From: Synergistales bacterium
GTDB taxonomy: Bacteria; Synergistota; Synergistia; Synergistales; Thermovirgaceae
Length of the DNA: 10,373 nucleotides
Reading direction: 5' to 3'
NCBI GenBank assembly: GCA_018434645.1
Contig: JAHDOX010000093.1
Location: forward strand, 1-10,373
Shown piece by piece: positions 1-6,967 of this stretch. The notes under the pieces were generated by a model. It was not told where the DNA came from, did not search any database, and was given only the letters and a program-made list of their open reading frames with translations. The number at the start of each line of letters is the position of its first letter. Position 1 is the stretch's first letter. Made by a program: the position numbers and the translations under genes.

Positions 1-146
1 CCCAAAAGCACCGTAGCGGTCATGATTATAGAAAGGATAAAAACGGGAACCTCCAGCGCAAATTCCAGTCCGTTGCCCGTTTTTTCAGCCAGGCGGAAAA
101 GCCCCTCCAAGGGGCTTTCCCGCCTGGAACGTTTTAGAATTCCCAT
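1..146 (-). CDS. TRAP transporter small membrane subunit DctQ, N-terminal part (runs off the window)
   Basis: This is the start of a small TRAP permease subunit (DctQ family), which with DctM forms the membrane part of a sodium-driven carboxylate importer fed by DctP. Only 48 codons are inside the window. The protein begins MGILKRSRRE. After about 30 polar and charged residues it enters a hydrophobic stretch (about residues 33-48, VPVFILSIIMTATVLL), which fits the first of the four membrane helices known for this family. I chose the ATG at 146-144 because GGTGA lies 6 bases upstream, and it follows the dctP stop by 32 bases. The call rests mainly on position just downstream of dctP and on the helix pattern, since no family-specific motif is included. 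Codons 7-20 coincide with a strong 17-bp hairpin, described separately. A start further in, at the TTG of codon 13 in the hairpin loop, cannot be excluded. Confidence 0.7.
   Translation of the reverse strand, partial: MGILKRSRRESPLEGLFRLAEKTGNGLEFALEVPVFILSIIMTATVLL
89..127 (-). promoter_or_regulatory. Strong 17-bp hairpin just after the dctQ start, 51 bases downstream of dctP
   Basis: Arms 89-105 and 111-127 pair over 17 positions around a 5-base loop. On the minus-strand RNA there are 16 Watson-Crick pairs and one G-U. The stem is GC-rich (CCAGGCGG pairs with CCGCCTGG at the base, AAAGCCCC with GGGGCTTT at the top). No T-run follows on either strand, so it does not look like an intrinsic terminator. 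It lies shortly after the dctP stop and inside the first 20 codons of dctQ. Inference: it may stabilise the 3' end of dctP mRNA and lower dctQ translation, giving more binding protein than membrane subunit. Confidence 0.6.
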
Positions 147-178
147 GACTATTCACCGGCAGACAAAGGCTCTACCGG

Positions 179-1213
179 TCAATCCTCTTCCTCCATGGCC
201 TTTTCTATGGCTTCGAGATACTTCTCTGCAAGTTCTACACCTTCTTCGCCATATTCGCCTTTGAGGAATTCCATGGCTGACTTTAGGCCTACTTCCCTGA
301 ACTCTTCCAGCGCTTCAGGCGTGGGGGTATGTATCTCCATTCCGGCTTCGATCAGCGCCGGCAAACCCTTGTCAGATGCCTCTATGATCCGGTTAAGACC
401 CCTTCCAGCCACGATGGCGGTCTTGGCGGCCTCGTCGACTATGAACCGTTCCTTCTCGGTAAGGCCTTCATAAAAACCCTTGTTCATGACCCAGCAATAG
501 GTGCTGTAAAGGTGGTTCGTAAGAGTAAGGTATTTCTGTACCTCGAAGAGCTTGCCCGTGAGAATGATTGGTATCGGGTTGTGCTGGCCGTCGACGACCC
601 CTGTCTGCAAAGCGGTATAGACTTCCGCCCACGCCACCGGTGTCGCTCCGGCACCGTAGGCTTTCATCAGGTTCTGGTGGGAGGGCAGCGTCATTGTCCG
701 GATCTTGAGCCCTTTCATGTCTTCAACTGTCTTTATGGGACGTTTGCTGTTAGTGATCTGGAAGAATCCCCCGGCTTCACCGTATCCAAGTACCTTGAAC
801 CCTGTTTGCTTCTCTATGTCCGATGCCAGGTATTCTCCGAAGGGGCCGTCAAAAACCTCCCAGGCCACGTTGTAGCTCGGAATGGCGAAGGGAATGTCCA
901 GTACGCTGTAAAGCGGGTAGAAAGAGGCCATTCCTCCGGCCGACGCTATGTAGCTTTGGACCACGCCGACTTTTACCTGTTCCATCGTCTCACGTTCGTT
1001 GCCGAGTTGTCCCGCCGGGTAGATTTCCACCAGCAGTTCTCCGTTGCTCTGGGCCTCTACCATGCTCTTGAATACCGCAGACATCGCAGCCGTGGCAACG
1101 TCAAAAGGCTGCTGCGGGTTGAGATGGGAGAGCTTGATGGTCTTCGCTGCGAATGCGGAGGACGCGCTCAGCAAAATGCACATCACAAAAAACACCGCAA
1201 GAGACTTCCTCAT
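179..1213 (-). CDS. dctP: TRAP transporter substrate-binding protein DctP (periplasmic)
   Basis: This is the extracytoplasmic solute receptor of a TRAP transporter, 344 residues, normal for the DctP family. It begins with a signal peptide: MRKS, then hydrophobic residues 5-20, with a likely cleavage near A22-A23. The mature protein opens KTIKLSH, as is usual in the family. Further marks are GELLVEIYPAGQLG at 58-71, the family arginine R172 in the GLKIRT segment (known in the family to hold the substrate carboxylate), and the conserved TPVAWAEVYTALQTGVVDGQ block at 191-210. The C-terminus is a charged amphipathic helix. The reading frame stays open for 44 codons upstream, but I start at the ATG at 1213-1211 because the signal peptide begins there and AGGAG lies about 10 bases upstream. 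The ligand is unknown; the clustered amino acid enzymes suggest an amino acid or a carboxylated derivative. The intergenic stretch to the next gene (136 bp) shows no clear promoter or terminator. Confidence 0.93.
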   Translation of the reverse strand: MRKSLAVFFVMCILLSASSAFAAKTIKLSHLNPQQPFDVATAAMSAVFKSMVEAQSNGELLVEIYPAGQLGNERETMEQVKVGVVQSYIASAGGMASFYPLYSVLDIPFAIPSYNVAWEVFDGPFGEYLASDIEKQTGFKVLGYGEAGGFFQITNSKRPIKTVEDMKGLKIRTMTLPSHQNLMKAYGAGATPVAWAEVYTALQTGVVDGQHNPIPIILTGKLFEVQKYLTLTNHLYSTYCWVMNKGFYEGLTEKERFIVDEAAKTAIVAGRGLNRIIEASDKGLPALIEAGMEIHTPTPEALEEFREVGLKSAMEFLKGEYGEEGVELAEKYLEAIEKAMEEED

Positions 1214-1349
1214 TTGACCAACACTCCTTCTGGTACCGGTTTTTCGACTCTTCATTCCTCCAGGACTCCGCCATAAAACGTCCGACACTTCCGGCAACCC
1301 ACCTGAAAGGTACCACCTCCTCACCTGAATCACGGCACTTTGCAAGTTT

Positions 1350-2813
1350 CTAGAACAACCCCGTCATTTCGTTGAAAGCCCGGATCTTTTCATCGATGAC
1401 CGGCGCCATCTTCCTGATGCCGCCCCAGTATTCCTCCGCGTCATACCATTGGGCGTTGAGCTCCTCCAGCTCCCGCCCTTGCTGCTCGACCCAGGTATAG
1501 TACTTGAGGTTGTGAACCCTCCTGCGGTCGTAATAGCCCAGCTCCTGCATCCAGTCCACCGAAAGTCCCAGAACATGCCTGTTGAAATCCACGGCGGCGT
1601 CAACCTCGCCGTAGGGGCCGTATTCCTCCTCCATCTCCTTCAGGCGCGAGCCGTAGAGCTCCATGCTGTCGGTAAAGACCGTGAAGATCACGTCCTTTTC
1701 GGTCAGTTCGAAGTACTTGGCCATCTTTATGGCCATGATCAGGTTTGCTGCGCCCGAAATGCCCATGAGAGGAAGATCGTCTATCACCTTCTGTGATACG
1801 CCTTGTTTCCTGAGATATTCCCTTCCCGCAGGTTCGTTGAAGAGCCTTATCATGGCCATGCTGTCGGCATCGTCCACGGCGATTACCATGTCAGTGTTTT
1901 TAACGTTGTGGATCCAGGGCACATGCTTGTCTCCGATTCCCTCGATCCTGTGGGCTCCGAATCCGTTTTCAAGCAGTGTCGGGCACTGGAGCGCCTCTCC
2001 CACGGCGATCCTTGCCATGGGGAAGACCTCCTTCACGTAATCCCCCGAGGCCAGGGTGCCCGACGACCCGGACGTGAGTGTCACCCCGAAGAGCCTGTCG
2101 CCGGGCTTTGCCGCGTCCCTGAAGGCCTCTTCCATTGCGTGCCCCGTCACCTCGTAGTGCCAAAGGTAGTTTCCGAACTCCTCGAACTGGTTGAAGGCCA
2201 CAACGTTGTCGCGGGTCCGCCTTAACTCCCAGGTCTTGTCGAAGATCTCCTTTACGTTGCTCTCGCTCCCCGGGGTGGCGATTACCTCGCCCGCCACCGT
2301 CTTGAGCCATTCGAACCTTTCGCGGCTCATGCCCTCGGGAAGGATGGCTATGGACTCGCACCCCAGAAGCTGGGAATTATAGGCACCGCCACGGCAATAG
2401 TTGCCGGTAGACGGCCAGATGGCCTTCTGGGTAGTCGGATCGAACTGGCCCGTCACAAGCCTCGGCACAAGACACCCGAAAGTGGCTCCCACCTTGTGTG
2501 CTCCCGTGGGAAACCATTTCCCCACAAGCGCCAGGATCCTGGCCTCCACGCCCGTCAGCTCCGGCGGCAGCTCCATGAAATTGACGCCCCCGTAAAGCCC
2601 CCCGTGTTTAACAGGCTCGTTTTTCCAGGTAATACGAAACAGATTCAGCGGGTTCACGTCCCACAGGCCCACGTTTTTAAGCTGGTCCTTGATCTTCTGC
2701 GGGATCTTCCCCGGGTCCTTCATCTGTTCGAAAGTAGGTATTACAACCTTCCTTTCTTTCGCCCTTTCGACGGCCCGCCTGAGGCCTTCTTCATTGACGG
2801 TCAGATCGATCAA
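1350..2813 (-). CDS. TrpB-like fold-type II PLP-dependent enzyme, substrate unknown
   Basis: This is a pyridoxal-phosphate enzyme of the tryptophan synthase beta / cysteine synthase superfamily, about 487 residues. The likely Schiff-base lysine is K107 in TGAHKVGA, a segment close to the TGAHKIN of TrpB. The PSTGNYCRGG loop at 134-143 fits the substrate-carboxylate loop, and TSGSSGT at 247-253 is the glycine/serine-rich phosphate-binding loop. It is longer than TrpB or CysK, with an acidic and aromatic C-terminal extension from about 400 on. There is no ATG. Three in-frame TTG codons follow an AGGGAG at spacings of 0, 3 and 9 bases, so I prefer the third, at 2813 (the longest form would start at 2822). 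It lies 45 bp behind glyA and is surely co-transcribed. I recognise the type as a widespread 'PLP-dependent protein, beta subunit' of undefined function; a lyase, dehydratase or beta-replacement enzyme is possible. I do not assign a reaction. Confidence 0.82.
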   Translation of the reverse strand: MIDLTVNEEGLRRAVERAKERKVVIPTFEQMKDPGKIPQKIKDQLKNVGLWDVNPLNLFRITWKNEPVKHGGLYGGVNFMELPPELTGVEARILALVGKWFPTGAHKVGATFGCLVPRLVTGQFDPTTQKAIWPSTGNYCRGGAYNSQLLGCESIAILPEGMSRERFEWLKTVAGEVIATPGSESNVKEIFDKTWELRRTRDNVVAFNQFEEFGNYLWHYEVTGHAMEEAFRDAAKPGDRLFGVTLTSGSSGTLASGDYVKEVFPMARIAVGEALQCPTLLENGFGAHRIEGIGDKHVPWIHNVKNTDMVIAVDDADSMAMIRLFNEPAGREYLRKQGVSQKVIDDLPLMGISGAANLIMAIKMAKYFELTEKDVIFTVFTDSMELYGSRLKEMEEEYGPYGEVDAAVDFNRHVLGLSVDWMQELGYYDRRRVHNLKYYTWVEQQGRELEELNAQWYDAEEYWGGIRKMAPVIDEKIRAFNEMTGLF

Positions 2814-2858
2814 CGCCAACAACTCCCTTTCTGTCGTTTTCTCTTTATTTCGGAAGAA

Positions 2859-4121
2859 CTAGAGATCATAACCCCCGTAGAGGGGAAATTCCCGGCACAG
2901 CTCACGGACTTCCTCCCTGACGCGTTTCAGCGTCTTGTCATCGTCGATGTTTGAAGCCACCTGGTCCATCCAGTCCGCCAGCTGCCTCATCTGGTCGGGA
3001 CCGAAACCGCGCGTGGTTACCGCCGGCGTACCGACCCGTATCCCGCTGGTAACAAAGGGACTCCTGGTCTCAAAGGGTATTGTGTTCTTGTTGACGGTGA
3101 TGCCCGCCTCATCCAGTGCCGTCTCGAAGTCCTTCCCGGTTATGCCCCGATCGGTGAGGTCGAGCAGCAGCAGATGATTGTCGGTGCCACCGGAAACGCA
3201 GCGGAAACCCTTATTCGACAAAGCCTCGCCGAAGACCCTGGCGTTTTCAACGATTTTCTTCTGGTATTCCACGAACTCAGGCTTGAGAGCCTCCTCGAAA
3301 GCAACGGCCTTGGCGGCGATGACGTGCATCAGGGGACCGCCCTGCATGCCGGGGAAGAGGGTCTTGTCGATCGCCTTGGCGTGTTCCTCACGGCACATGA
3401 TCATGCCGCCCCGTGGTCCGCGCAGCGTCTTGTGCGTGGTGGTGGTAAGAAAATCGCACCAGGGTACGGGGTCCTTGTGGACGTCAGCAGCAATCAGACC
3501 GGCGATGTGGGCGATGTCGAACATCAGGTAGGCTCCCACCTCGTCGGCTATTTCCCTGAAGCGCTCTGCGTCGATCTCCCTGGGGTAGGCGCTGGCGCCG
3601 CAGACGATCATCCTGGGTTTATGTTCCAGCGCGAGCCTCTTTACCTGGTCGAAATCTATGGTTTCCGTATCCTTCGTGACGCCGTAATGGACGACATTGT
3701 ATAGCTGCCCCGAGAAGTTGACGGGGCTCCCGTGGGTGGGATGACCACCGTGGGACAGGTCCATCGCCAGTATGGTATCTCCCGGCTTCAGGCAGGAGAA
3801 GTAAACGGCCATGTTGGCCTGTGACCCGGAATGGGGCTGGACGTTAACGTGATCACAGCCGAAAAGCTTCTTCGCCCTGTCTCTGGCCAGGTTCTCGGCC
3901 CTGTCTACCACCTCGCAACCGCCGTAGTAACGTTTTGCCGGGTAGCCTTCAGCGTACTTGTTGGTGAGCACCGACCCCATCGCGGCCAGAACCGCAGGCG
4001 AAACATCGTTCTCCGAGGCTATAAGCTCGATCCCGTCTCGTTCCCTCGAAAGCTCCGCTTCGATAACCTCGGCTATTTCCGAATCCGTCCTTCTCAGACA
4101 CTCAAAAGAATTTCTGAACAT
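2859..4121 (-). CDS. glyA: Serine hydroxymethyltransferase (canonical copy)
   Basis: SHMT interconverts serine and glycine with tetrahydrofolate as one-carbon carrier, in the cytoplasm, using PLP. At 420 residues it has the normal bacterial length and all hallmarks: IELIASEN at 31-38, TNKYAEGYPAKRYYGG at 53-68 with the catalytic Tyr-Tyr pair, NVQPHSGSQAN at 93-103, SHGGHPTHGSPVNFSG at 123-138, FDIAHIAG at 201-208, the TTTTHKTLRGPRGG block at 226-239 with Schiff-base lysine K231 preceded by H230, and TSGIRVGTPA at 358-367 with the carboxylate-binding arginine R362. I start at the ATG at 4121-4119 because GGAGG lies 7 bases upstream; the frame is open further upstream but without comparable support. 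It sits between the threonine synthase-like gene (79 bp upstream) and the TrpB-like gene (45 bp downstream). In an amino acid catabolic cluster it could link threonine, serine and glycine breakdown to one-carbon units. Its leader carries two competing hairpins. Confidence 0.97.
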   Translation of the reverse strand: MFRNSFECLRRTDSEIAEVIEAELSRERDGIELIASENDVSPAVLAAMGSVLTNKYAEGYPAKRYYGGCEVVDRAENLARDRAKKLFGCDHVNVQPHSGSQANMAVYFSCLKPGDTILAMDLSHGGHPTHGSPVNFSGQLYNVVHYGVTKDTETIDFDQVKRLALEHKPRMIVCGASAYPREIDAERFREIADEVGAYLMFDIAHIAGLIAADVHKDPVPWCDFLTTTTHKTLRGPRGGMIMCREEHAKAIDKTLFPGMQGGPLMHVIAAKAVAFEEALKPEFVEYQKKIVENARVFGEALSNKGFRCVSGGTDNHLLLLDLTDRGITGKDFETALDEAGITVNKNTIPFETRSPFVTSGIRVGTPAVTTRGFGPDQMRQLADWMDQVASNIDDDKTLKRVREEVRELCREFPLYGGYDL

Positions 4122-4127
4122 TGTATT

Positions 4128-4174
4128 CCCTCCCGATCTTCGGGTGAACCTCCGGGGAATGACCCCGCCACCCG
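4128..4174 (-). promoter_or_regulatory. Two mutually exclusive hairpins in the glyA leader, one overlapping its ribosome binding site
   Basis: In the 79-bp gap before glyA, CGGGTG (4141-4146) pairs with CACCCG (4169-4174), enclosing a second stem CGGGG/CCCCG (4153-4157 with 4163-4167, 5-base loop). Bases 4140-4144 can instead pair with 4132-4136 (CCCGA-TCT-TCGGG as read on the plus strand). This alternative uses part of the same arm and takes up the 5' part of the glyA Shine-Dalgarno, GGGAGGG (4128-4134). The pairing is read directly from the sequence. A switch that opens or closes the site is inference. No known riboswitch motif was recognised. Confidence 0.4.
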
Positions 4175-4200
4175 GATTCTCTGTCACGGGTTTTATTATC

Positions 4201-5448
4201 TCAGATCCCGAGCCCGTCTCCCAAAACCTTTCTGAGTTCGTCCAGGTCTGCGTTCACCACCACGGGAGCTCCGACGGACCTTTTGGCCCCCTCTATATCC
4301 TTGAGGCCGTTTCCGGTGACGATTAGGACCACCCGCTCATTCTTTCCGATCAGTCCCTGCTCCGCCATTTTCCGAAAGCCCGCAAAACCGGTAACTCCGG
4401 CCGGTTCCCCGAATACTCCCGTCGAACGGGCCAGCTCCGGGATCGCCGAGAGGATCTCGTCGTCCGTAACGGTTATCATTTCCCCAAAGCTTTCCCTCGC
4501 GGCCCTGAGGGCCTTCGCCCAGTTTCTCGGAGACCCTACTGAAATGCTGTCGGCCACGGTTTGTGCCGGGGCGAACTCCACTTTGCCCGAGCCCTTCCTG
4601 AAGGCCTTGCAGATGGGGGCCGCGCCCTCGGCCTGGACACCGATGATTCTCGGAACCCTGTCGGTGATCCCGAGGCGAAGAAGGTCGAGAAAACCTTTGT
4701 AAAGGCCGCTTATTATGCATCCGTCACCCACGGCGACGAAGACCACATCGGGAATATCCCACTCGAGCTGTTCGGCTATCTCCATGGCACAGGTCTTCTT
4801 GCCTTCCACCAGGTAGGGGTTGATGGCACAGTTTCGGTTGTACCAGCCCCAGGCATCTATGGCCTGTGTAGCCAGATCGAAGGCCTTTTCGTAACCGCCC
4901 CGGACCAAGACCACCTCGGCCCCGTATACCAATAGCTGCGCGACTTTCGCGTGGGGCGCCTCCTCGGGGACGAAGATAACGCTCTTGAGGCCGGCCACTG
5001 CTGCGAACCCCGCCAGGGAGCTCGCGGCATTGCCCGTCGAGGCGCAGGAAACCACCTTGCGGCCGGCCTCCAGGGCCTTCGAAACTCCCACAGCGCTTGC
5101 CCTGTCTTTGAGGGAACCGGTAGGGTTCCTGCCGTCGTCTTTTATGTAGACTTCCCCGACGCCCCACTTTTCGGCCAGCCCTTTTGACCGGTAAAGAGGC
5201 GTCCATCCCACGGCCAGGTCGGGGATGCTCTCTTCGCCTGATACCGGCAATACCGCTATGTAGCGCCAGAGGTCCCGCCTTTTGCAATTGGCCAGGGACG
5301 CCCGGTTCAGGATCTTTGCCGCGGATTCGTAGTCGTAGGTAACGTCGAGGGTGCCGTCAAGGCCGCAGTCGGGACAGGTCAAGACGGGCTCGCATGGGTC
5401 AAAACGTCTTCCGCAGAGAACGCATGAAAGCTCAACGGGTATTGCCAT
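4201..5448 (-). CDS. thrC: Threonine synthase-like PLP enzyme with N-terminal zinc ribbon
   Basis: This is a fold-type II PLP enzyme of the threonine synthase family (phosphohomoserine to threonine plus phosphate), 415 residues. The N-terminus holds a four-cysteine zinc-ribbon-like motif (C9-x2-C12, C25-x2-C28), seen in many bacterial and archaeal threonine synthases. The PLP lysine is K114 in NPTGSLKDRA, followed by CASTGNAASS at 135-144, the glycine-rich GDGCIISG at 241-248, and TGNGLKD at 378-384, where the family more often has TGHGLKD. The frame stays open to a TTG at 5511, but that has no ribosome site. The ATG at 5448 starts just before the zinc ribbon and has only a modest GGAAG 4 bases upstream. 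A small ORF ends one base before this ATG, so translational coupling is likely. In this cluster the enzyme might be catabolic, for example a threonine or serine dehydratase-like activity; the sequence alone does not decide. Confidence 0.8.
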   Translation of the reverse strand: MAIPVELSCVLCGRRFDPCEPVLTCPDCGLDGTLDVTYDYESAAKILNRASLANCKRRDLWRYIAVLPVSGEESIPDLAVGWTPLYRSKGLAEKWGVGEVYIKDDGRNPTGSLKDRASAVGVSKALEAGRKVVSCASTGNAASSLAGFAAVAGLKSVIFVPEEAPHAKVAQLLVYGAEVVLVRGGYEKAFDLATQAIDAWGWYNRNCAINPYLVEGKKTCAMEIAEQLEWDIPDVVFVAVGDGCIISGLYKGFLDLLRLGITDRVPRIIGVQAEGAAPICKAFRKGSGKVEFAPAQTVADSISVGSPRNWAKALRAARESFGEMITVTDDEILSAIPELARSTGVFGEPAGVTGFAGFRKMAEQGLIGKNERVVLIVTGNGLKDIEGAKRSVGAPVVVNADLDELRKVLGDGLGI

Positions 5449-5449
5449 C

Positions 5450-5623
5450 TTACTTCCAAGCCCCCAAAAAAGACCGGATGGTCTCGCCCCGGCTTTCAAC
5501 GTTTCCTGCAAGACAACCAGAAAAAATCCCGGCCGCCGTGCATTGCCGTTTAGAACAGCCTGGCACCCTTTCCGTGTCGCTGCAAAACCGTACCAGCCTT
5601 TCGCCTCTTGATTCTCTAAGCAA
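5450..5623 (-). CDS. Small ORF (57 aa) upstream of and apparently coupled to the threonine synthase-like gene
   Basis: A TTG codon at 5623-5621 lies 7 bases behind a perfect AGGAGG (5631-5636 on the plus strand) and opens a 57-codon frame. Its TAA ends one base before the ATG of the downstream gene (TAAGATG). The product starts MLRESRGERL, has four cysteines (14, 23, 28, 37) and matches no family I recognise. It fills almost all of the 198-bp gap between the M20-like gene and the thrC-like gene. Since the downstream ATG has a weak site of its own, reading this frame could deliver ribosomes to it. A terminator-like hairpin lies inside its last codons. It may be a leader peptide, a real small protein, or chance. 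An ATG directly abutting the AGGAGG gives only a four-codon frame and is not credible. Confidence 0.35.
   Translation of the reverse strand: MLRESRGERLVRFCSDTERVPGCSKRQCTAAGIFSGCLAGNVESRGETIRSFLGAWK
5466..5485 (-). terminator. Terminator-like hairpin shortly before the threonine synthase-like start
   Basis: On the minus strand AGACC-ATCC-GGTCT forms a 5-bp stem (5471-5484), with one further G-U pair possible, followed by six T residues (5471-5466), 17 bases upstream of the ATG at 5448. The stem is short, so termination would be partial at best. It lies within the translated small ORF, so a moving ribosome would melt it. This is the arrangement expected of an attenuator, but no regulatory codon run or tested anti-terminator is evident; a CCGG/CCGG pairing (5489-5492 with 5474-5477) could compete. 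Confidence 0.35.
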
Positions 5624-5646
5624 GGTGCATCCTCCTCGTAAGGGTT

Positions 5647-6861
5647 TTATCGCCGCGTCCGAAGACGCCACTCCCTTGAAAGCACTTCCGCGGCGATACC
5701 GTAATACCCGCGGCATCCGGCCACAAGTTCTTCTACCTCGATATATTCGTCGTCCACGTGGGCGAGGTTTTCGCTGGAAGGACCGAAAACGACGGTCGGC
5801 ACACCCTTAACTCCTCCGTAATAGCATCCGTTGGTCCCAAAACCTGGCCCCTTTGCGAGCCTCGGCTCGAGTCCCGCCTTTGCAAGCCCTTCCAGACATG
5901 CCTTTATGAACAGGTGATCCTCAGGAAACAACCACGCCGGTGCGAAATGGTCCCCCAAAATCCGCGCCCCCGTGTAACAGCGGTCAGCAGCATCGGGAAT
6001 CCAGGCCTTGGCCTTGAGGTCGGGTATCCTGCTTTCGGCCTCTTTCAGAATCCTCTGAACCTGCTGCAACACCGCGGTACGGCTTTCCCCCGGCAAAAGT
6101 CTCCTGTCGAAGACAGCCCGGCACAACGAGGGGACCTGCCCCGTTGAATTCTGCGGGAAGGAAACCAGGTTGGTGAGCTCCAAAATGCCCTCTCCAAGAA
6201 AGGCGTCTTTGGCGGGAGAAAAGGACTCGACGATAAGACAGACGAGCGAGGCCATGCGGCTCGCGGCGTTGATCCCGTATTCCGGGCGAGCGGAGTGTGC
6301 CGGTTTGCCTGCGACTTCCACCACGATCTCCGCCCTTCCCCGCTGACCTCTTTCCAGGGCCAGTCCCGAAGCCTCGCCGGTAACAACGAAATCGGGAGAC
6401 CAGACCTCGTCAACCAAACGGGAAGAAGCTCCCTCGAAGCGCTCCTGATGCACAGTAGCGGAAACAACCAGGCGCCCGGAAAGCCGCTTCCCCCAATCAT
6501 CCTTGAGAAAAGCCGCAGCGCACAACATGGCGGCAAGGCTGCCTTTTTGGTCCGTGGCGCCTCTACCGTAGATTTTGCCGTCCGCTATAAAACCTCCGAA
6601 AGGATAGTATTTCCATTTGAAGGGGTCGTCCACATTCACGTGGTCCAGCTGAGCTTCAAGAACCAGACAGGGACCATCGCCGAAATCCATGCTCCCGGTG
6701 ACGCTTCCGTAATAGTCCACGCGCACGTCCTCAAAACCAAGGGAAGACATGCACTCTCGCACGAAGCCGGCAAGCTGGCGTTCGTGTCCCGAGGGGCTCG
6801 GGATCTTGACGAATTCCCTGCAAAGGTTCACCAGTTCTTCCCTGCGCGCGGAACCAATCAT
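5647..6861 (-). CDS. YgeY-like M20-family hydrolase with altered catalytic motifs
   Basis: This is an M20 metallopeptidase-fold protein (ArgE/DapE/YgeY group), 404 residues, a normal length. Visible marks are the YGRGATDQKGS block at 98-108 with metal ligand D104, TVHQERF at 136-142, the acidic ligand E163 in TGEAS, LERGQRGR at 169-176, PAHSARPEYG at 187-196 with the dimer-domain H189, PEDH at 313-316, GTNG at 342-345, and the final ligand H368 in AHVDDE. An ungapped comparison with E. coli YgeY as I remember it supports this subgroup. Two positions are odd: the usual H-x-D ligand motif reads Q71-L-D73, followed by H74, and the usual Glu-Glu pair reads Q139-E140, so the general-base Glu is a Gln. 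It could be a hydrolase with altered chemistry or a non-hydrolytic binding protein. It is the first gene of the cluster, about 100 bases behind a good promoter. The ATG at 6861 has only a distant GGATGG. Confidence 0.82.
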   Translation of the reverse strand: MIGSARREELVNLCREFVKIPSPSGHERQLAGFVRECMSSLGFEDVRVDYYGSVTGSMDFGDGPCLVLEAQLDHVNVDDPFKWKYYPFGGFIADGKIYGRGATDQKGSLAAMLCAAAFLKDDWGKRLSGRLVVSATVHQERFEGASSRLVDEVWSPDFVVTGEASGLALERGQRGRAEIVVEVAGKPAHSARPEYGINAASRMASLVCLIVESFSPAKDAFLGEGILELTNLVSFPQNSTGQVPSLCRAVFDRRLLPGESRTAVLQQVQRILKEAESRIPDLKAKAWIPDAADRCYTGARILGDHFAPAWLFPEDHLFIKACLEGLAKAGLEPRLAKGPGFGTNGCYYGGVKGVPTVVFGPSSENLAHVDDEYIEVEELVAGCRGYYGIAAEVLSREWRLRTRR

Positions 6862-6967
6862 CGCTTTATCGCAGCCATCCTTTCGGAAGTTCCCTGCAAC
6901 AGGTTTTTGCCATTGGCCCTGCGGATCGACACGCAGACACCAGTTTGCGTGATTTCTTACATGTTGA

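Noticed and set aside
329..1276. Long plus-strand open frame of 315 codons opposite dctP
   Set aside because: It is the antisense shadow of dctP, has no ribosome site, and its translation shows no family features, while the minus frame is a clear DctP protein.
1101..1316. Minus-strand 71-codon frame starting with GTG ahead of dctP
   Set aside because: The GTG lies inside the AGGAGG-like site rather than behind it, and the frame runs into dctP out of frame without any recognisable protein.
1214..1345. 44-residue upstream extension of DctP
   Set aside because: The signal peptide starts at the internal ATG 1213 with its own ribosome site; an extension would bury the signal peptide.
1214..1349. 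Terminator or promoter between the TrpB-like gene and dctP
   Set aside because: Only short weak stems without a T-run and no paired -35/-10 boxes; read-through in one operon is the simpler view.
5500..5646. T-box or other known riboswitch before the thrC-like gene
   Set aside because: No T-box core sequence or other known aptamer motif was found; only a short terminator-like hairpin and the small ORF are visible.
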